NCBI GenBank assembly: GCA_019654055.1
Contig: BPDA01000008.1
Span: 1 to 49,881, forward strand
Source: Methanobacteriota archaeon
GTDB lineage: Archaea; Thermoplasmatota; Poseidoniia; Poseidoniales; Thalassarchaeaceae
Length of the DNA stretch: 49,881 nucleotides
Direction of reading: 5' to 3'
The notes under the pieces are model-generated. The model did no database searches. It worked only from the letters and a program-made list of their open reading frames with translations, and had not been told where the DNA came from. Shown here one piece after another: positions 1 through 8,371 of this stretch. Every line of letters starts with the position of its first letter. The first letter of the stretch is position 1. The position numbers were made by a program, and so were the translations under genes.

Positions 1-774
1 TCCTACACCCTTGACTACGACACCATCCAGAGTGAGTCCTACAAGGGCGAATTGGCACCTATCTACGGTCCAATCCCGACTGGGTTCCCTTACGATGACA
101 CGCAGTACGAGGTGTTCACCTACGACCTTGCGTACGCGGAGCAGATTCTCGAAGAAGCTGGCTTCATCCGCCAGTACGACTGTGCTTCGATCACACTGAC
201 CGAAGCGCCAACCGTCGTCGCTGAGGCAGACCGCGATGGAACCGAGTGCCGCCTACCGAACCAGGTCAGGATTCTGACCAACACCGGTAACGACAACCGC
301 ATCGCTGTCGCACAGCTCTGGGGACCTGCCCTCGAGTCGATCGGAGTTGTCAACGACAACGCCGACCAGCCTTGGGCTACCGTGATTGACAACTACATCT
401 ACGGCAAGTGGGACCTTTGGGTCATCGGCTGGGGTCCAGACTACCTCGACCCTGACAACTACTGGTCACCATTCGCCGGTAGTGCCGACATCGGTGGAGA
501 TGCCTACCACGGCCACTTCCACAACGATGCGCTGGATGCAATCCTCCTAGACGCTAGGAAGGAGCTGGACAGCGACGCCCGTGCAGCCTTGTATGCCGAG
601 GCATACGAGCTATGGGTCACCAGCCCGACCATGGCCCTACTGGGTCAGTCAGCTGGTGTAGGTGTTGGATCGGTACACATGTGCCCTCCGGCCTACGACG
701 CAATCGGTGGAGACTACTACTTCAACTGGGATAAGTTGGCAATGCTCGAAGGCGCCTACGTCGGCGAGTGCTAA
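1..774 (+). CDS. ABC transporter substrate-binding protein, family 5 (peptide/oligopeptide type), 5' partial
   Basis: This is the C-terminal part of an extracellular solute-binding protein of the DppA/OppA family, the receptor that hands peptides to the importer encoded directly downstream. The frame is open from base 1 with no start codon, so the gene begins outside the window and 257 residues remain. Family features visible are the segment GWGPDYLDPDNYWSPF, typical of the second lobe, and the closing helix region with DARAALYAEAYELW. The sequence is acidic, as expected for a secreted protein of a marine organism. Its neighbours in the same direction are dppB, dppC, dppD and dppF, which fixes the family assignment. 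The ligand cannot be read from this fragment: peptides are most likely, but nickel or sugar relatives exist. Confidence 0.9.
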   Translation, partial: SYTLDYDTIQSESYKGELAPIYGPIPTGFPYDDTQYEVFTYDLAYAEQILEEAGFIRQYDCASITLTEAPTVVAEADRDGTECRLPNQVRILTNTGNDNRIAVAQLWGPALESIGVVNDNADQPWATVIDNYIYGKWDLWVIGWGPDYLDPDNYWSPFAGSADIGGDAYHGHFHNDALDAILLDARKELDSDARAALYAEAYELWVTSPTMALLGQSAGVGVGSVHMCPPAYDAIGGDYYFNWDKLAMLEGAYVGEC

Positions 775-808
775 AACCCAAACCATTGAGGTTAGGATTT
801 ACGAAAAG

Positions 809-840
809 CCTCGCGTCGGGCCACCCGGCCCGGCGCGGGG
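809..840 (+). promoter_or_regulatory. Strong intercistronic hairpin between binding-protein and permease genes
   Basis: The arms CCTCGCGTCGGGCC (809-822) and GGCCCGGCGCGGGG (827-840) pair over 14 bp, with two G-U wobbles and a four-base loop ACCC. It lies 35 bases after the binding-protein stop and about 115 bases before dppB. Hairpins at this spot in importer operons commonly cap the abundant binding-protein mRNA or partly terminate transcription. No T-run follows, so a classical intrinsic terminator is not supported. Confidence 0.6.
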
Positions 841-908
841 TAACAATACGATTGGTTGCGATGGTAGCGACGAGCATACGGAGTGAAGGGCAGAACCACT
901 CGCAATAG

Positions 909-918
909 TGATTAATCA
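909..918. promoter_or_regulatory. Perfect palindrome TGATTAATCA upstream of dppB
   Basis: TGATTAATCA is a perfect 10-base palindrome in an AT-rich patch about 40 bases before the dppB start. That is roughly where a TATA element or operator would lie for a separate dppBCDF transcript. Its role is not shown by the sequence; it may be an operator or a TATA-like element. Confidence 0.3.
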
Positions 919-956
919 TGCTCAACTAATCTACGGGTATAGGATGTGGGCCCGGG

Positions 957-2138
957 ATGAAGACGAGTGAATTCATCGTTCGTCGAATCCTACTTTTGAT
1001 TCCCGTAATGGTCGGGGTCACTGTATTCACATTCATGATTGCACAGATCATCCCATCCAACCCTGCTGCAATTCTCTGTGGCGAGAGGTGCGGGCTGGTC
1101 GACCCGGTAACAGGCAAGACGATGCTGGAATTGCAGATAGAGCGTCTTGGGTTGGACAAACCAGTAACAGAACAATTCGTGATATATCTGGAAAATCTTC
1201 TGGCAGGAGATTGGGGAGAATCTACATCCTACAATCGCCCTACTTCAGAGGTCGTCAGAGATGCCGCCCCTGTCACATTGGAGATGACTCTGTTCGCATT
1301 ACTCATCGCATATCCTGTAGGGATAACTCTTGGAATTCTTAGCGCAGTAAAGCAAGACCAGACCTTCGACCACATCTCCCGCTTCTTAGCTATCTCCTTT
1401 GTCTCACTTCCAATCTTTTGGCTCGCAATGATGCTCCAACTCTACTTAGGAACAGGGACAGATGTGGGAGGAATATGCGATTCAATTTTCGGTACGGAGG
1501 GAGGGTGCCTCCCGATTTACGGAAGACATGATGCCGCACTGACTTATCCCGATAGGACCTCTGCTTTGTGTGATACAGCAATCTCGGGAATTGCATGCTA
1601 TCCCTCCTGGTATCCCTCCGGGGGCTCTGGATTCCATCTGTTCGACAGCTGGTTCGTTACAGACGAAGCTCTTGCTTCGATTCATCCAGATTATGCATCT
1701 AATTCACTTCTATTCAATGATACTCTTTCTCACCTAATCCTCCCCTCGCTGACATTGGGAATAGCAAGTGCGGGTTCTCTTCTGAGGTACATGCGTGCTA
1801 GCCTGCTTGAAGTGATGAACGAGGATTATGTTAGGACGGCTAGAGCCAAGGGTCTGCGCGAATCAAGAGTGATCATTGTTCACGCGTGCAGGAATGCTCT
1901 CATCCCCATACTAACGATTCTGGGTTTCTCGATAGGCGGTGCCATCGGAGGTGCCGTGCTGACTGAGTCCATCTTTGCATTCTACGGAATGGGTAATGTA
2001 GCCGTGGATGCAATCATCAATCTGGATTACTCAGTATTGATGGGAGTTACTCTGATTACTGCGGTAATCTTCCTACTATCGAATCTGATTGTGGACATCT
2101 TGTATGGTGTCGTGGACCCAAGGGTGAGGCTAGAATGA
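957..2138 (+). CDS. dppB: ABC transporter permease, DppB/OppB family
   Basis: This is one of the two membrane subunits of the peptide importer. The N-terminus has the DppB layout: a first helix FIVRRILLLIPVMVGVTVFTF, then the short motif with IERLGLDKP. The cytoplasmic EAA-type loop, which contacts the ATPase, is visible near residues 295-320 (RTARAKGLRESRVIIVHACR), followed by helices ending in VDPRVRLE, the usual DppB C-terminus. At 393 residues it is longer than the usual 310-340. The excess is a hydrophilic, cysteine-containing loop at about residues 165-255, probably outside the membrane. The stop overlaps the dppC start by four bases (ATGA), so the two are translationally coupled. Substrate specificity is inferred from family only. 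Confidence 0.92.
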   Translation: MKTSEFIVRRILLLIPVMVGVTVFTFMIAQIIPSNPAAILCGERCGLVDPVTGKTMLELQIERLGLDKPVTEQFVIYLENLLAGDWGESTSYNRPTSEVVRDAAPVTLEMTLFALLIAYPVGITLGILSAVKQDQTFDHISRFLAISFVSLPIFWLAMMLQLYLGTGTDVGGICDSIFGTEGGCLPIYGRHDAALTYPDRTSALCDTAISGIACYPSWYPSGGSGFHLFDSWFVTDEALASIHPDYASNSLLFNDTLSHLILPSLTLGIASAGSLLRYMRASLLEVMNEDYVRTARAKGLRESRVIIVHACRNALIPILTILGFSIGGAIGGAVLTESIFAFYGMGNVAVDAIINLDYSVLMGVTLITAVIFLLSNLIVDILYGVVDPRVRLE

Positions 2139-3880
2139 CCTGGCAGGATGGCGAGGAGGAAAGGGCGGAAAGCCGCCGCAGACTCTCCGAGCGCCTATAT
2201 CAGACAAGGTTTGATTTGGCCAGAACTTGGAAGATATACAGGAGGTCTTTGTTGGCTCTCATCGGACTATTCATGGTAGTCTCAGTCTGCACAATTGCCA
2301 TCTTTGCGCCTGTAATTGCAGTAGAACACCCAGGCAGGGACATACAGGATACCAGGGATGTCTGGACTATCGATTACGAGCCTCAGAGGAAGGAACCGTT
2401 CTCAGAGGAATGCGATATGCGTGAACAGAAGGTATCGCTGACAGAACTCAGACGCTGGGACGAGAATGGAACTCTCGCCCTAAGTCCTACTAGGATTGCT
2501 GAAGACAGCTCATTTTACCAAGAAACACTTGTGGTAACAGAATACAGAGACTTGGTGGATAGACAGGGATATCCACTACCTCTCGAATTACTATACCTAG
2601 ATCCATCCAATCACTCCTTCTTCTGGATTTCAGACGAATTGATGGAGAACAATTCAATCAATCAAATTACGATTACATACATGTTTGACAACGAAGAAAT
2701 GCATCACTGGTGGCTACCAGATGGCTACGATGTGTGCATTTTCGGAACTAACGAAGAAGGACAGGATATGTTCAGCAAAATCCTGTATGGCTCCCAAGTC
2801 TCTCTGAAGATTGGTTTCACGGTCGCTACTCTGACAGTAATTATTGGGACGATAATTGGCAGTATCAGTGGTTACTTCGGAGGAAGAGTCGACGAGGTGA
2901 TAATGAGAATCACGGATATCTTCTTCGCAGTTCCAGGCCTAATCCTAGCACTAGCATTCGTTGCAGCACTCCAAGCTGTAGACGACTTCACTCTGCCATT
3001 GTGGTTCGCATTACTGGTTCCTATCGGATTATTAGCAGTCTTTGTCCGATCCCACATCGACGAGACTCTTCTCCCCAAATCAATCGCCTCCGATTCCCCT
3101 AGCGATTCATCATATGCATTTGTAAGGACCATCTTACTTTTCGGAACCATCTTTGTATTCTTAGTTCTAGGGCCATGGGAGTATGTTTTCGAAATCGGAG
3201 AATCAAGGACATGGAGATTAGCGGCGACTATCCTTGCTCTTTGCTTCATTGGTTTCATTCTAGTTGTGGATCGACACTTTATCGATATGATTCCGACCAA
3301 AGGCATAGGCACAAGAGCCAAGGATGCATTAGATTGGAGGAATCCGTATCGTTATCTGACTTTCAGGACTATTATCATCTTCATTGCTGCAGCAACCGTA
3401 TTTTCTTGGTCCGGTAATGATGAAGGTAGCATCACAGTAATCGAGAACTTCGATAGGTTGTGGAAGATACAGATCGCACTCGTCTTCACCGGCTGGCCTG
3501 GCTATGCGCGATTAATCAGAGGCCAAGTTCTGTATGTCAAGGAGATGACATTCGTCGAAGCCGCTCGAAGTGTCGGAGCACCTTCCGGGCGAATCATGTT
3601 CCGCCATATTCTACCCAATGCATGGGCTCCGTTGCTCGTAGCATTCACTCTGGATATCGGCGGGACCATCCTCTCTGCCTCAGGTCTTTCCTTCATCGGA
3701 CTGGGAGCAGAGCCCGGTGCTGCAGAATGGGGTAAACTGGTTTCTGATGGAAGGGCTTTCTTCCCTATGGATAAATGGTTGGTATTCTATCCCGGAATGG
3801 CAATTCTTGTCACCACGCTCGGATTCAATCTTCTAGGTGATGGATTGAGGGATGTAGTGGATCCCAAGAACAGGAGGTAA
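2135..3880 (+). CDS. dppC: ABC transporter permease, DppC/OppC family, with large membrane insertion
   Basis: This is the second permease subunit. The N-terminal cytoplasmic stretch and first helix (about residues 38-60) are followed by a long soluble loop (about 65-205), then the DppC core: FGTNEEGQDMFSKILYGSQ, helices, AVPGLILALAFVAAL, the GWPGYARLIRGQVL stretch, and the EAA loop EAARSVGAPSGRIMFRHILP (475-494). It ends in the canonical LLGDGLRDVVDPK. DppC proteins are usually about 300 residues; this one has 581. Most of the excess is an insertion at about residues 280-445 that splits the conserved core and contains about five extra hydrophobic segments. The frame is continuous, so the insertion is not an assembly break. 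DNA here is visibly more AT-rich than the flanking genes. Confidence 0.9.
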   Translation: MTWQDGEEERAESRRRLSERLYQTRFDLARTWKIYRRSLLALIGLFMVVSVCTIAIFAPVIAVEHPGRDIQDTRDVWTIDYEPQRKEPFSEECDMREQKVSLTELRRWDENGTLALSPTRIAEDSSFYQETLVVTEYRDLVDRQGYPLPLELLYLDPSNHSFFWISDELMENNSINQITITYMFDNEEMHHWWLPDGYDVCIFGTNEEGQDMFSKILYGSQVSLKIGFTVATLTVIIGTIIGSISGYFGGRVDEVIMRITDIFFAVPGLILALAFVAALQAVDDFTLPLWFALLVPIGLLAVFVRSHIDETLLPKSIASDSPSDSSYAFVRTILLFGTIFVFLVLGPWEYVFEIGESRTWRLAATILALCFIGFILVVDRHFIDMIPTKGIGTRAKDALDWRNPYRYLTFRTIIIFIAAATVFSWSGNDEGSITVIENFDRLWKIQIALVFTGWPGYARLIRGQVLYVKEMTFVEAARSVGAPSGRIMFRHILPNAWAPLLVAFTLDIGGTILSASGLSFIGLGAEPGAAEWGKLVSDGRAFFPMDKWLVFYPGMAILVTTLGFNLLGDGLRDVVDPKNRR

Positions 3881-3884
3881 TAGC

Positions 3885-5645
3885 GTGTCAAATCTGTTGA
3901 ATATCCGAAATCTCCGAGTGCATTTCGATACTCTTGATGGTCCAGTGGAAGCCCTGCACTCAGTTTCTCTTTCAGTGAAAGAAGGCGAAATAATGGGTGT
4001 CGTCGGCGAGTCAGGATGTGGCAAGTCGGTAACTTCGCTTGTTACAATTGGACTCGCATCATGTGATGTGGATGAGGGAAGTATTACCTTCGAAGGTAAG
4101 GAATTAATCCATGAGGTTCCGGAAGTTACTTCCAAAGCCCTATCTGCAGTGAGGGCTTTTACCTCAATTACTGGTGTGGGTTTAATCATCTCAATGCTTT
4201 TGTTGTTCAACAATCCAGATTTAGGAGAATCTGCCATAGTAACAAGTCTTCTAGTACTCACAGTGTGTATGTTTTTCATATTCATTTTCGACACTCCCAG
4301 CAGACATCACGAACAGTTCCTCAGATCTATCAGAGGTAACAAAATCAGCATGATTTTTCAAGAGCCTATGACCGCACTCAATCCTCTTTACACAGTTGAA
4401 AAGCAAGTTTCCGAGGTACTGAAGCAGCACGGCAAACTCGATGCAGCAGAATCATCCTTAGGTTTGAGAATAGGTCAGGCATTGTTATCTCCAGCAACAC
4501 TACTCATCAATTATATCCGAAGCGATCTGAAAGGCGGAACTCAACTGTTGGGTGCGTTCATGTTCATTTTGCTAGTACAGCAGAGCGGCAATTCAGATGC
4601 AATCCTAGATCTTCTGACCTATCCAGTAGCATTACTGGTAGATGCGGTTGTTTGGCTACTAGATGTCCTAGATATCATTCCCGATAAACTGGGATTGAGC
4701 GATAATATGTCAGCGGCTCTAAGTCTGGGAGTGATTTTCGTTGCTGTAATGTTAGCTGCCTACATCTACAGTTTAATCCATGTTCCCGAGCAACTTGATA
4801 GTATATTCCAGACACTAACTGGTGTAACCAGAAGAACTCCACAAATATTGGTATGGTATGTCGTAATTTTCATCCTCCTATGGATTCCATTCGGAGTGCT
4901 GATGACCATAATCGCGTCTGTTGGAATTTTGGCAATTCCTCCAATACAGATATCGGGTTACCTCGGTCTCGACCCAGCTCATACCAGACAGGTCGTCAAG
5001 ATTCTAGAGGATGTCAGAATCCCTAACCCAGAGGCAGTGGTGAAGATGTACCCGCATGAACTATCTGGCGGGATGAGGCAACGCGTGATGATCGCCATGA
5101 TGATGGCGTGCGAGCCCAAACTGCTGATCGCCGACGAGCCTACAACGGCTCTGGACGTAACCATACAGGCCCAGATTCTCAGTCTGATGAAGGATCTGAG
5201 GGATAAGGAAGGGACTGCTATAATGATGATTACCCACGACTTGGGAGTGATTGCCGAGACCTGTGACGCAGTTTCGGTGATGTACGCTGGCTCGGTCGTC
5301 GAGACAGGATCTCTCGAACAGGTCCTCGGATCTCCTAGGATGCCGTACACAATCGGCCTCCTGCACAGCATCCCTAGGATCAAGGAAGAAGGGGAAGTCA
5401 GGGCCGACCTGCCAATCATCCCGGGCCAAGTCCCCGACCCCAACACCAAGTTCGATGGCTGCAGATTCCATCCGAGATGCCCCTTCGCCGATGATACTTG
5501 CAGGTCCACACCCCCTCCTATGGAGGAAGTCTCAGAGGGCCACTTCGCCTCCTGCCACCATACCGAACTCACCGTGGACCTAGAGTTGGCCGAACAAGCC
5601 TTCTCCGTCACACAGTTCCTACAATCGGAGGTGGGTGTCCAGTGA
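3885..5645 (+). CDS. dppD: ABC transporter ATP-binding protein, DppD/OppD family, with transmembrane insertions
   Basis: This is an ATPase subunit of the peptide importer. Walker A is GESGCGKS (41-48), the Q-loop lies in ISMIFQEPMTALNPL (Q159), the signature is LSGGM (393-397), Walker B is LLIADEPTTALD (413-424) and the H-loop is H451. The C-terminal oligopeptide-family domain with its cysteine-rich stretch (GCRFHPRCPFADDTC) is present. DppD is normally about 330 residues; this protein has 586. One insertion (about 78-145) holds two hydrophobic segments between Walker A and the Q-loop. A second (about 185-360) holds four or five more between the Q-loop and the signature. All catalytic motifs remain, so it is probably active but membrane-embedded. 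The start is GTG at 3885, four bases after the dppC stop. Confidence 0.9.
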   Translation: MSNLLNIRNLRVHFDTLDGPVEALHSVSLSVKEGEIMGVVGESGCGKSVTSLVTIGLASCDVDEGSITFEGKELIHEVPEVTSKALSAVRAFTSITGVGLIISMLLLFNNPDLGESAIVTSLLVLTVCMFFIFIFDTPSRHHEQFLRSIRGNKISMIFQEPMTALNPLYTVEKQVSEVLKQHGKLDAAESSLGLRIGQALLSPATLLINYIRSDLKGGTQLLGAFMFILLVQQSGNSDAILDLLTYPVALLVDAVVWLLDVLDIIPDKLGLSDNMSAALSLGVIFVAVMLAAYIYSLIHVPEQLDSIFQTLTGVTRRTPQILVWYVVIFILLWIPFGVLMTIIASVGILAIPPIQISGYLGLDPAHTRQVVKILEDVRIPNPEAVVKMYPHELSGGMRQRVMIAMMMACEPKLLIADEPTTALDVTIQAQILSLMKDLRDKEGTAIMMITHDLGVIAETCDAVSVMYAGSVVETGSLEQVLGSPRMPYTIGLLHSIPRIKEEGEVRADLPIIPGQVPDPNTKFDGCRFHPRCPFADDTCRSTPPPMEEVSEGHFASCHHTELTVDLELAEQAFSVTQFLQSEVGVQ

Positions 5646-6685
5646 CCATCCAATCTCCCGAACCGAATGATACCGACGTGGCAAGCGGCGATGAACCCCT
5701 CATCACGATTCGCAATGCGCGCAAATGGTTCCCGATTAAGGGAGGAATGTTCTCTCCGGTCAAGGCCCATGTACGAGCCGTGGATGGTGTGGACATGGAG
5801 ATCCAACGGGGGGAGACCGTTGGAATCGTCGGCGAGTCGGGTTGTGGAAAGACGACCTTGGGCAGACTGGTGATGGGCCTAATCCCAATGACAGAGGGAA
5901 CCATCACCTTCGATGGAGATGATATCAGAGATATCAATCCGAAGGAACTCAGGCGGAGGCTGCAGATAGTTTTCCAGGACCCCGGCGGGTCGATGAATCC
6001 CAGAATGTCGGTTCGCTCTATCGTCGGCGAGCCACTCATCGTAAACGGTCTAGCAGATGGTGCCGAGTTGACGAGGAAGGTGGCAGAACTACTCTCAGTA
6101 GTAGGACTCAAACCGAATCACATGAATCGATTCCCACACGAGTTCTCAGGCGGGCAGAAGCAGAGGATAGCACTAGCAAGAGCGCTTTCATTGGATCCAG
6201 ATTTCATCCTCCTCGATGAGCCTACCTCGGCATTGGACGTCTCGGTACAAGCCCAAGTCCTCAACCTCCTAGACTCAATCCAGAAGGAGCGTGGTCTGAC
6301 CTTCATCTTCATCACTCACTCACTCAACGTCGTCAACCACATCAGCGACAGAGTCGGTGTAATGTATCTGGGCAAGATTGTGGAGATTTCAGAAACAGAT
6401 GAGCTCTTTGCCAACCCAGCCCATCCTTATACTCACGCCCTATTGTCGGCCATTCCTCAGCCCTCATTGGATGCTGAGAAGACCGAGAGAATCGTTCTTT
6501 CAGGTGATGTCCCCAGTCCTGCCAACCCTCCAAGTGGATGCAGCTTCCATACCAGATGCCCGATTGCTGTCAAGGGCAAGTGCGATGTCGATGAGCCCCA
6601 ACTCGAATCATTGTCCGAGGGGCATCAGGTTGCATGTCATTTCCCTGTCGAGTTTGGCGGTAGCCTTCCAATCCACACGGAGTGA
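5642..6685 (+). CDS. dppF: ABC transporter ATP-binding protein, DppF/OppF family
   Basis: This is the second ATPase subunit of the importer, 347 residues and of normal length. Walker A is GESGCGKT, the Q-loop is LQIVFQDPGGSMNPRM, the signature is FSGGQKQR, Walker B is FILLDEPTSALD and the H-loop is ITHS. The C-terminal oligopeptide-family tail with GCSFHTRCPIAVKGKC is present. I place the start at GTG 5642, which overlaps the dppD stop (GTGA) and follows GGAGGTG at about 5627. The frame is open further upstream, but that sequence lies inside dppD and does not resemble the family. Unlike DppD it has no insertion, so only one of the paired ATPases is modified. Confidence 0.93.
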   Translation: MTIQSPEPNDTDVASGDEPLITIRNARKWFPIKGGMFSPVKAHVRAVDGVDMEIQRGETVGIVGESGCGKTTLGRLVMGLIPMTEGTITFDGDDIRDINPKELRRRLQIVFQDPGGSMNPRMSVRSIVGEPLIVNGLADGAELTRKVAELLSVVGLKPNHMNRFPHEFSGGQKQRIALARALSLDPDFILLDEPTSALDVSVQAQVLNLLDSIQKERGLTFIFITHSLNVVNHISDRVGVMYLGKIVEISETDELFANPAHPYTHALLSAIPQPSLDAEKTERIVLSGDVPSPANPPSGCSFHTRCPIAVKGKCDVDEPQLESLSEGHQVACHFPVEFGGSLPIHTE

Positions 6686-7062
6686 CGATGACGATTGAAG
6701 AAGCTCCCGAGGGAGATGTAACAGAGCCGCCTCCGGCATTCATCGACAAGGACCAGGAGGCAGAGGCTGCATTCTGGAGGTTGAAGAGAGCAGCCGATAG
6801 ATGGCGCGAGAACCGAGTGAAGAGGGTGATGGCCCAAGAGGGCGAGAGCATCTCCCTCACATTAGGCCGAGTCTTCTATGGTGTAATCTGCATTATATTC
6901 GATGCCCTGATTCTCGTTGAATTGCCGATATTGATGGGCCGCACAGCAGTGGCTTGGACCTTATACATCGTACTCCTAGTACTCATAGTCAGAGTGCAGT
7001 ACGACTACTATCAGAAATGGTTCTCAGTAGACATCAGTCAGATAGAATTTGATCAGGAGTGA
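6682..7062 (+). CDS. Small two-helix membrane protein of unknown function
   Basis: I do not recognise this 126-residue protein. The first 60 residues are charged and helical (KDQEAEAAFWRLKRAADRW), followed by two hydrophobic segments at about 65-85 and 90-107 and a short acidic tail. The start is GTG 6682, overlapping the dppF stop, or ATG 6688; either way it is coupled to the importer operon. It may be an accessory subunit of the transporter, but position is the only evidence. Its 3' end overlaps the convergent MFS gene by 29 bases. Confidence 0.7.
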   Translation: MTMTIEEAPEGDVTEPPPAFIDKDQEAEAAFWRLKRAADRWRENRVKRVMAQEGESISLTLGRVFYGVICIIFDALILVELPILMGRTAVAWTLYIVLLVLIVRVQYDYYQKWFSVDISQIEFDQE

Positions 7063-8281
7063 TCGGGAAGTTCTCGTGATCGATTCTCTCGAAGCGCCTG
7101 AAGGATGGGACGATCAGACCAGCTGTCGTGGTTAGCACCATGAAGGCCACAGCAATCGAGTAGGTTGTCAAGACGTTAGTCGCTTCAATCATCGCGCCTC
7201 CTAGGATAGGGGCGAATGGGATGAATATCAGGGAGCCAATAGCATCGAGGGAGTTCACCCTGCCCCTGAGGTGCTGGTCGACACTGTCGGACATTGTAGT
7301 TCTCCAAATCACCCCCAAGGTCCCTCCTAGTACCCCTTCAAGGAGGACGAAGACAAGTATCGCCCAGAACGGAATCGGCATCGCCCACATCAGCATACAC
7401 CATGCTATTCCTCCGATGAAGATGTAGAACACCTTGCCCCTGATTTCCTTCGGTATGGGCCGGATCCCCCCGAGCACTGAGCCGAACATGGCACCCAGTG
7501 CCCCAACGGCTCCGAACAACCCGTACTCATTAGCCCCTAGCCCCTTGTTTTCGATGATGAATGGGACCCCTATCTCGATGGCTGAGTCCCCTATGTGCCA
7601 AATCATGAACATCAGTATCCCTGCGAACAGCCACGGCTGAGTCTTGACGAAGGCCCACGCCTCGACCACCTCCTCCCGAAGGTCCCCGGCATCATCGCGA
7701 ACAACCTCCACTTCCGAGATGGTCCAGAGGACAGCCCCGCTGAAGAGGAAGGTGATGACATCGATGAACAGGCAGACCTCTATCCCCCAGGTACCCACGG
7801 TGAAACCCCCGATCAGTGGCCCGAGCATCCATGCTGCAGTCATCGCAACCCCTCTCATGGCATTGGCCTGTGGCAGCAGTTCCTCCTCGACCAGATCGGG
7901 CACCAACGCTCCTATCGCCGGTATAGAGAAGGCCCCTGCCCCTCCGGTCAGGAAAGTCACCACTAGTAGCGTCTTGATCTCGTCCAGCCCAGCCATTAGC
8001 GCAACTATTGCTAAGGCAACTAGCACTGCTTGGGACAGGTCCGCAACTAGTGCTACCGTCCTGCGTGGCATCCTGTCGACCACCATCCCACCATAGAGTA
8101 GGAGAGGTAGGTGACCGAGGAAGTAGGCGGTCCAAATGAGCCCGAATATCTTGGGCCCGCCAATCTGGGCCACAGTCCAACTCATCCCTATGATGAAGAT
8201 TGAGCTGCCCAGCATGTTGACGCCGTTCCCGATGAGTAGCCGACGGAATTCGGGAATGCTCCAAGCGTCCCTCATGCTCAT
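7034..8281 (-). CDS. MFS transporter (exporter-like, about 12 helices)
   Basis: This is a major facilitator superfamily protein of 415 residues. It has about twelve hydrophobic segments and the family's basic loop motif between helices 2 and 3 (YGGMVVDRMPRRTVAL), and a second half with DQHLRGRVNSLDAIGSL. The pattern resembles the MFS_3/EntS-like exporters. I place the start at ATG 8281 (SMRDAWSIPEFRRLL, just before the first helix). The frame stays open to 8422, but the extra 47 residues do not look like protein and run into the AT-rich promoter region. Substrate unknown. It is divergent from the glutamate-synthase-like genes and may share their promoter region. Confidence 0.88.
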   Translation of the reverse strand: MSMRDAWSIPEFRRLLIGNGVNMLGSSIFIIGMSWTVAQIGGPKIFGLIWTAYFLGHLPLLLYGGMVVDRMPRRTVALVADLSQAVLVALAIVALMAGLDEIKTLLVVTFLTGGAGAFSIPAIGALVPDLVEEELLPQANAMRGVAMTAAWMLGPLIGGFTVGTWGIEVCLFIDVITFLFSGAVLWTISEVEVVRDDAGDLREEVVEAWAFVKTQPWLFAGILMFMIWHIGDSAIEIGVPFIIENKGLGANEYGLFGAVGALGAMFGSVLGGIRPIPKEIRGKVFYIFIGGIAWCMLMWAMPIPFWAILVFVLLEGVLGGTLGVIWRTTMSDSVDQHLRGRVNSLDAIGSLIFIPFAPILGGAMIEATNVLTTYSIAVAFMVLTTTAGLIVPSFRRFERIDHENFPITPDQILSD

Positions 8282-8371
8282 GGGCCGATGGCCAGATTGT
8301 GGCCATTTGAAGGTGTCTCGGGTTGACTGATGGAGGAGTTGGGTGAACGCTTGTGCAATGGCGTATGCATT

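Noticed and set aside
809-840. Classical intrinsic terminator after the binding-protein gene
   Set aside because: The hairpin is strong but is followed by mixed sequence rather than a T-run, and archaeal termination depends mainly on T-rich tracts.
957-5645. Mobile element or intron as source of the insertions in dppC and dppD
   Set aside because: No terminal repeats, target duplications, transposase, intein splicing motifs or homing endonuclease are visible; the inserts are plain hydrophobic coding sequence in frame.
4979-5806. Long open frame on the minus strand across dppD/dppF (275 codons)
   Set aside because: It is antisense to conserved ATPase motifs, with arginine/serine-rich, low-similarity sequence and no ribosome site. 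It is a shadow of GC-biased codons.
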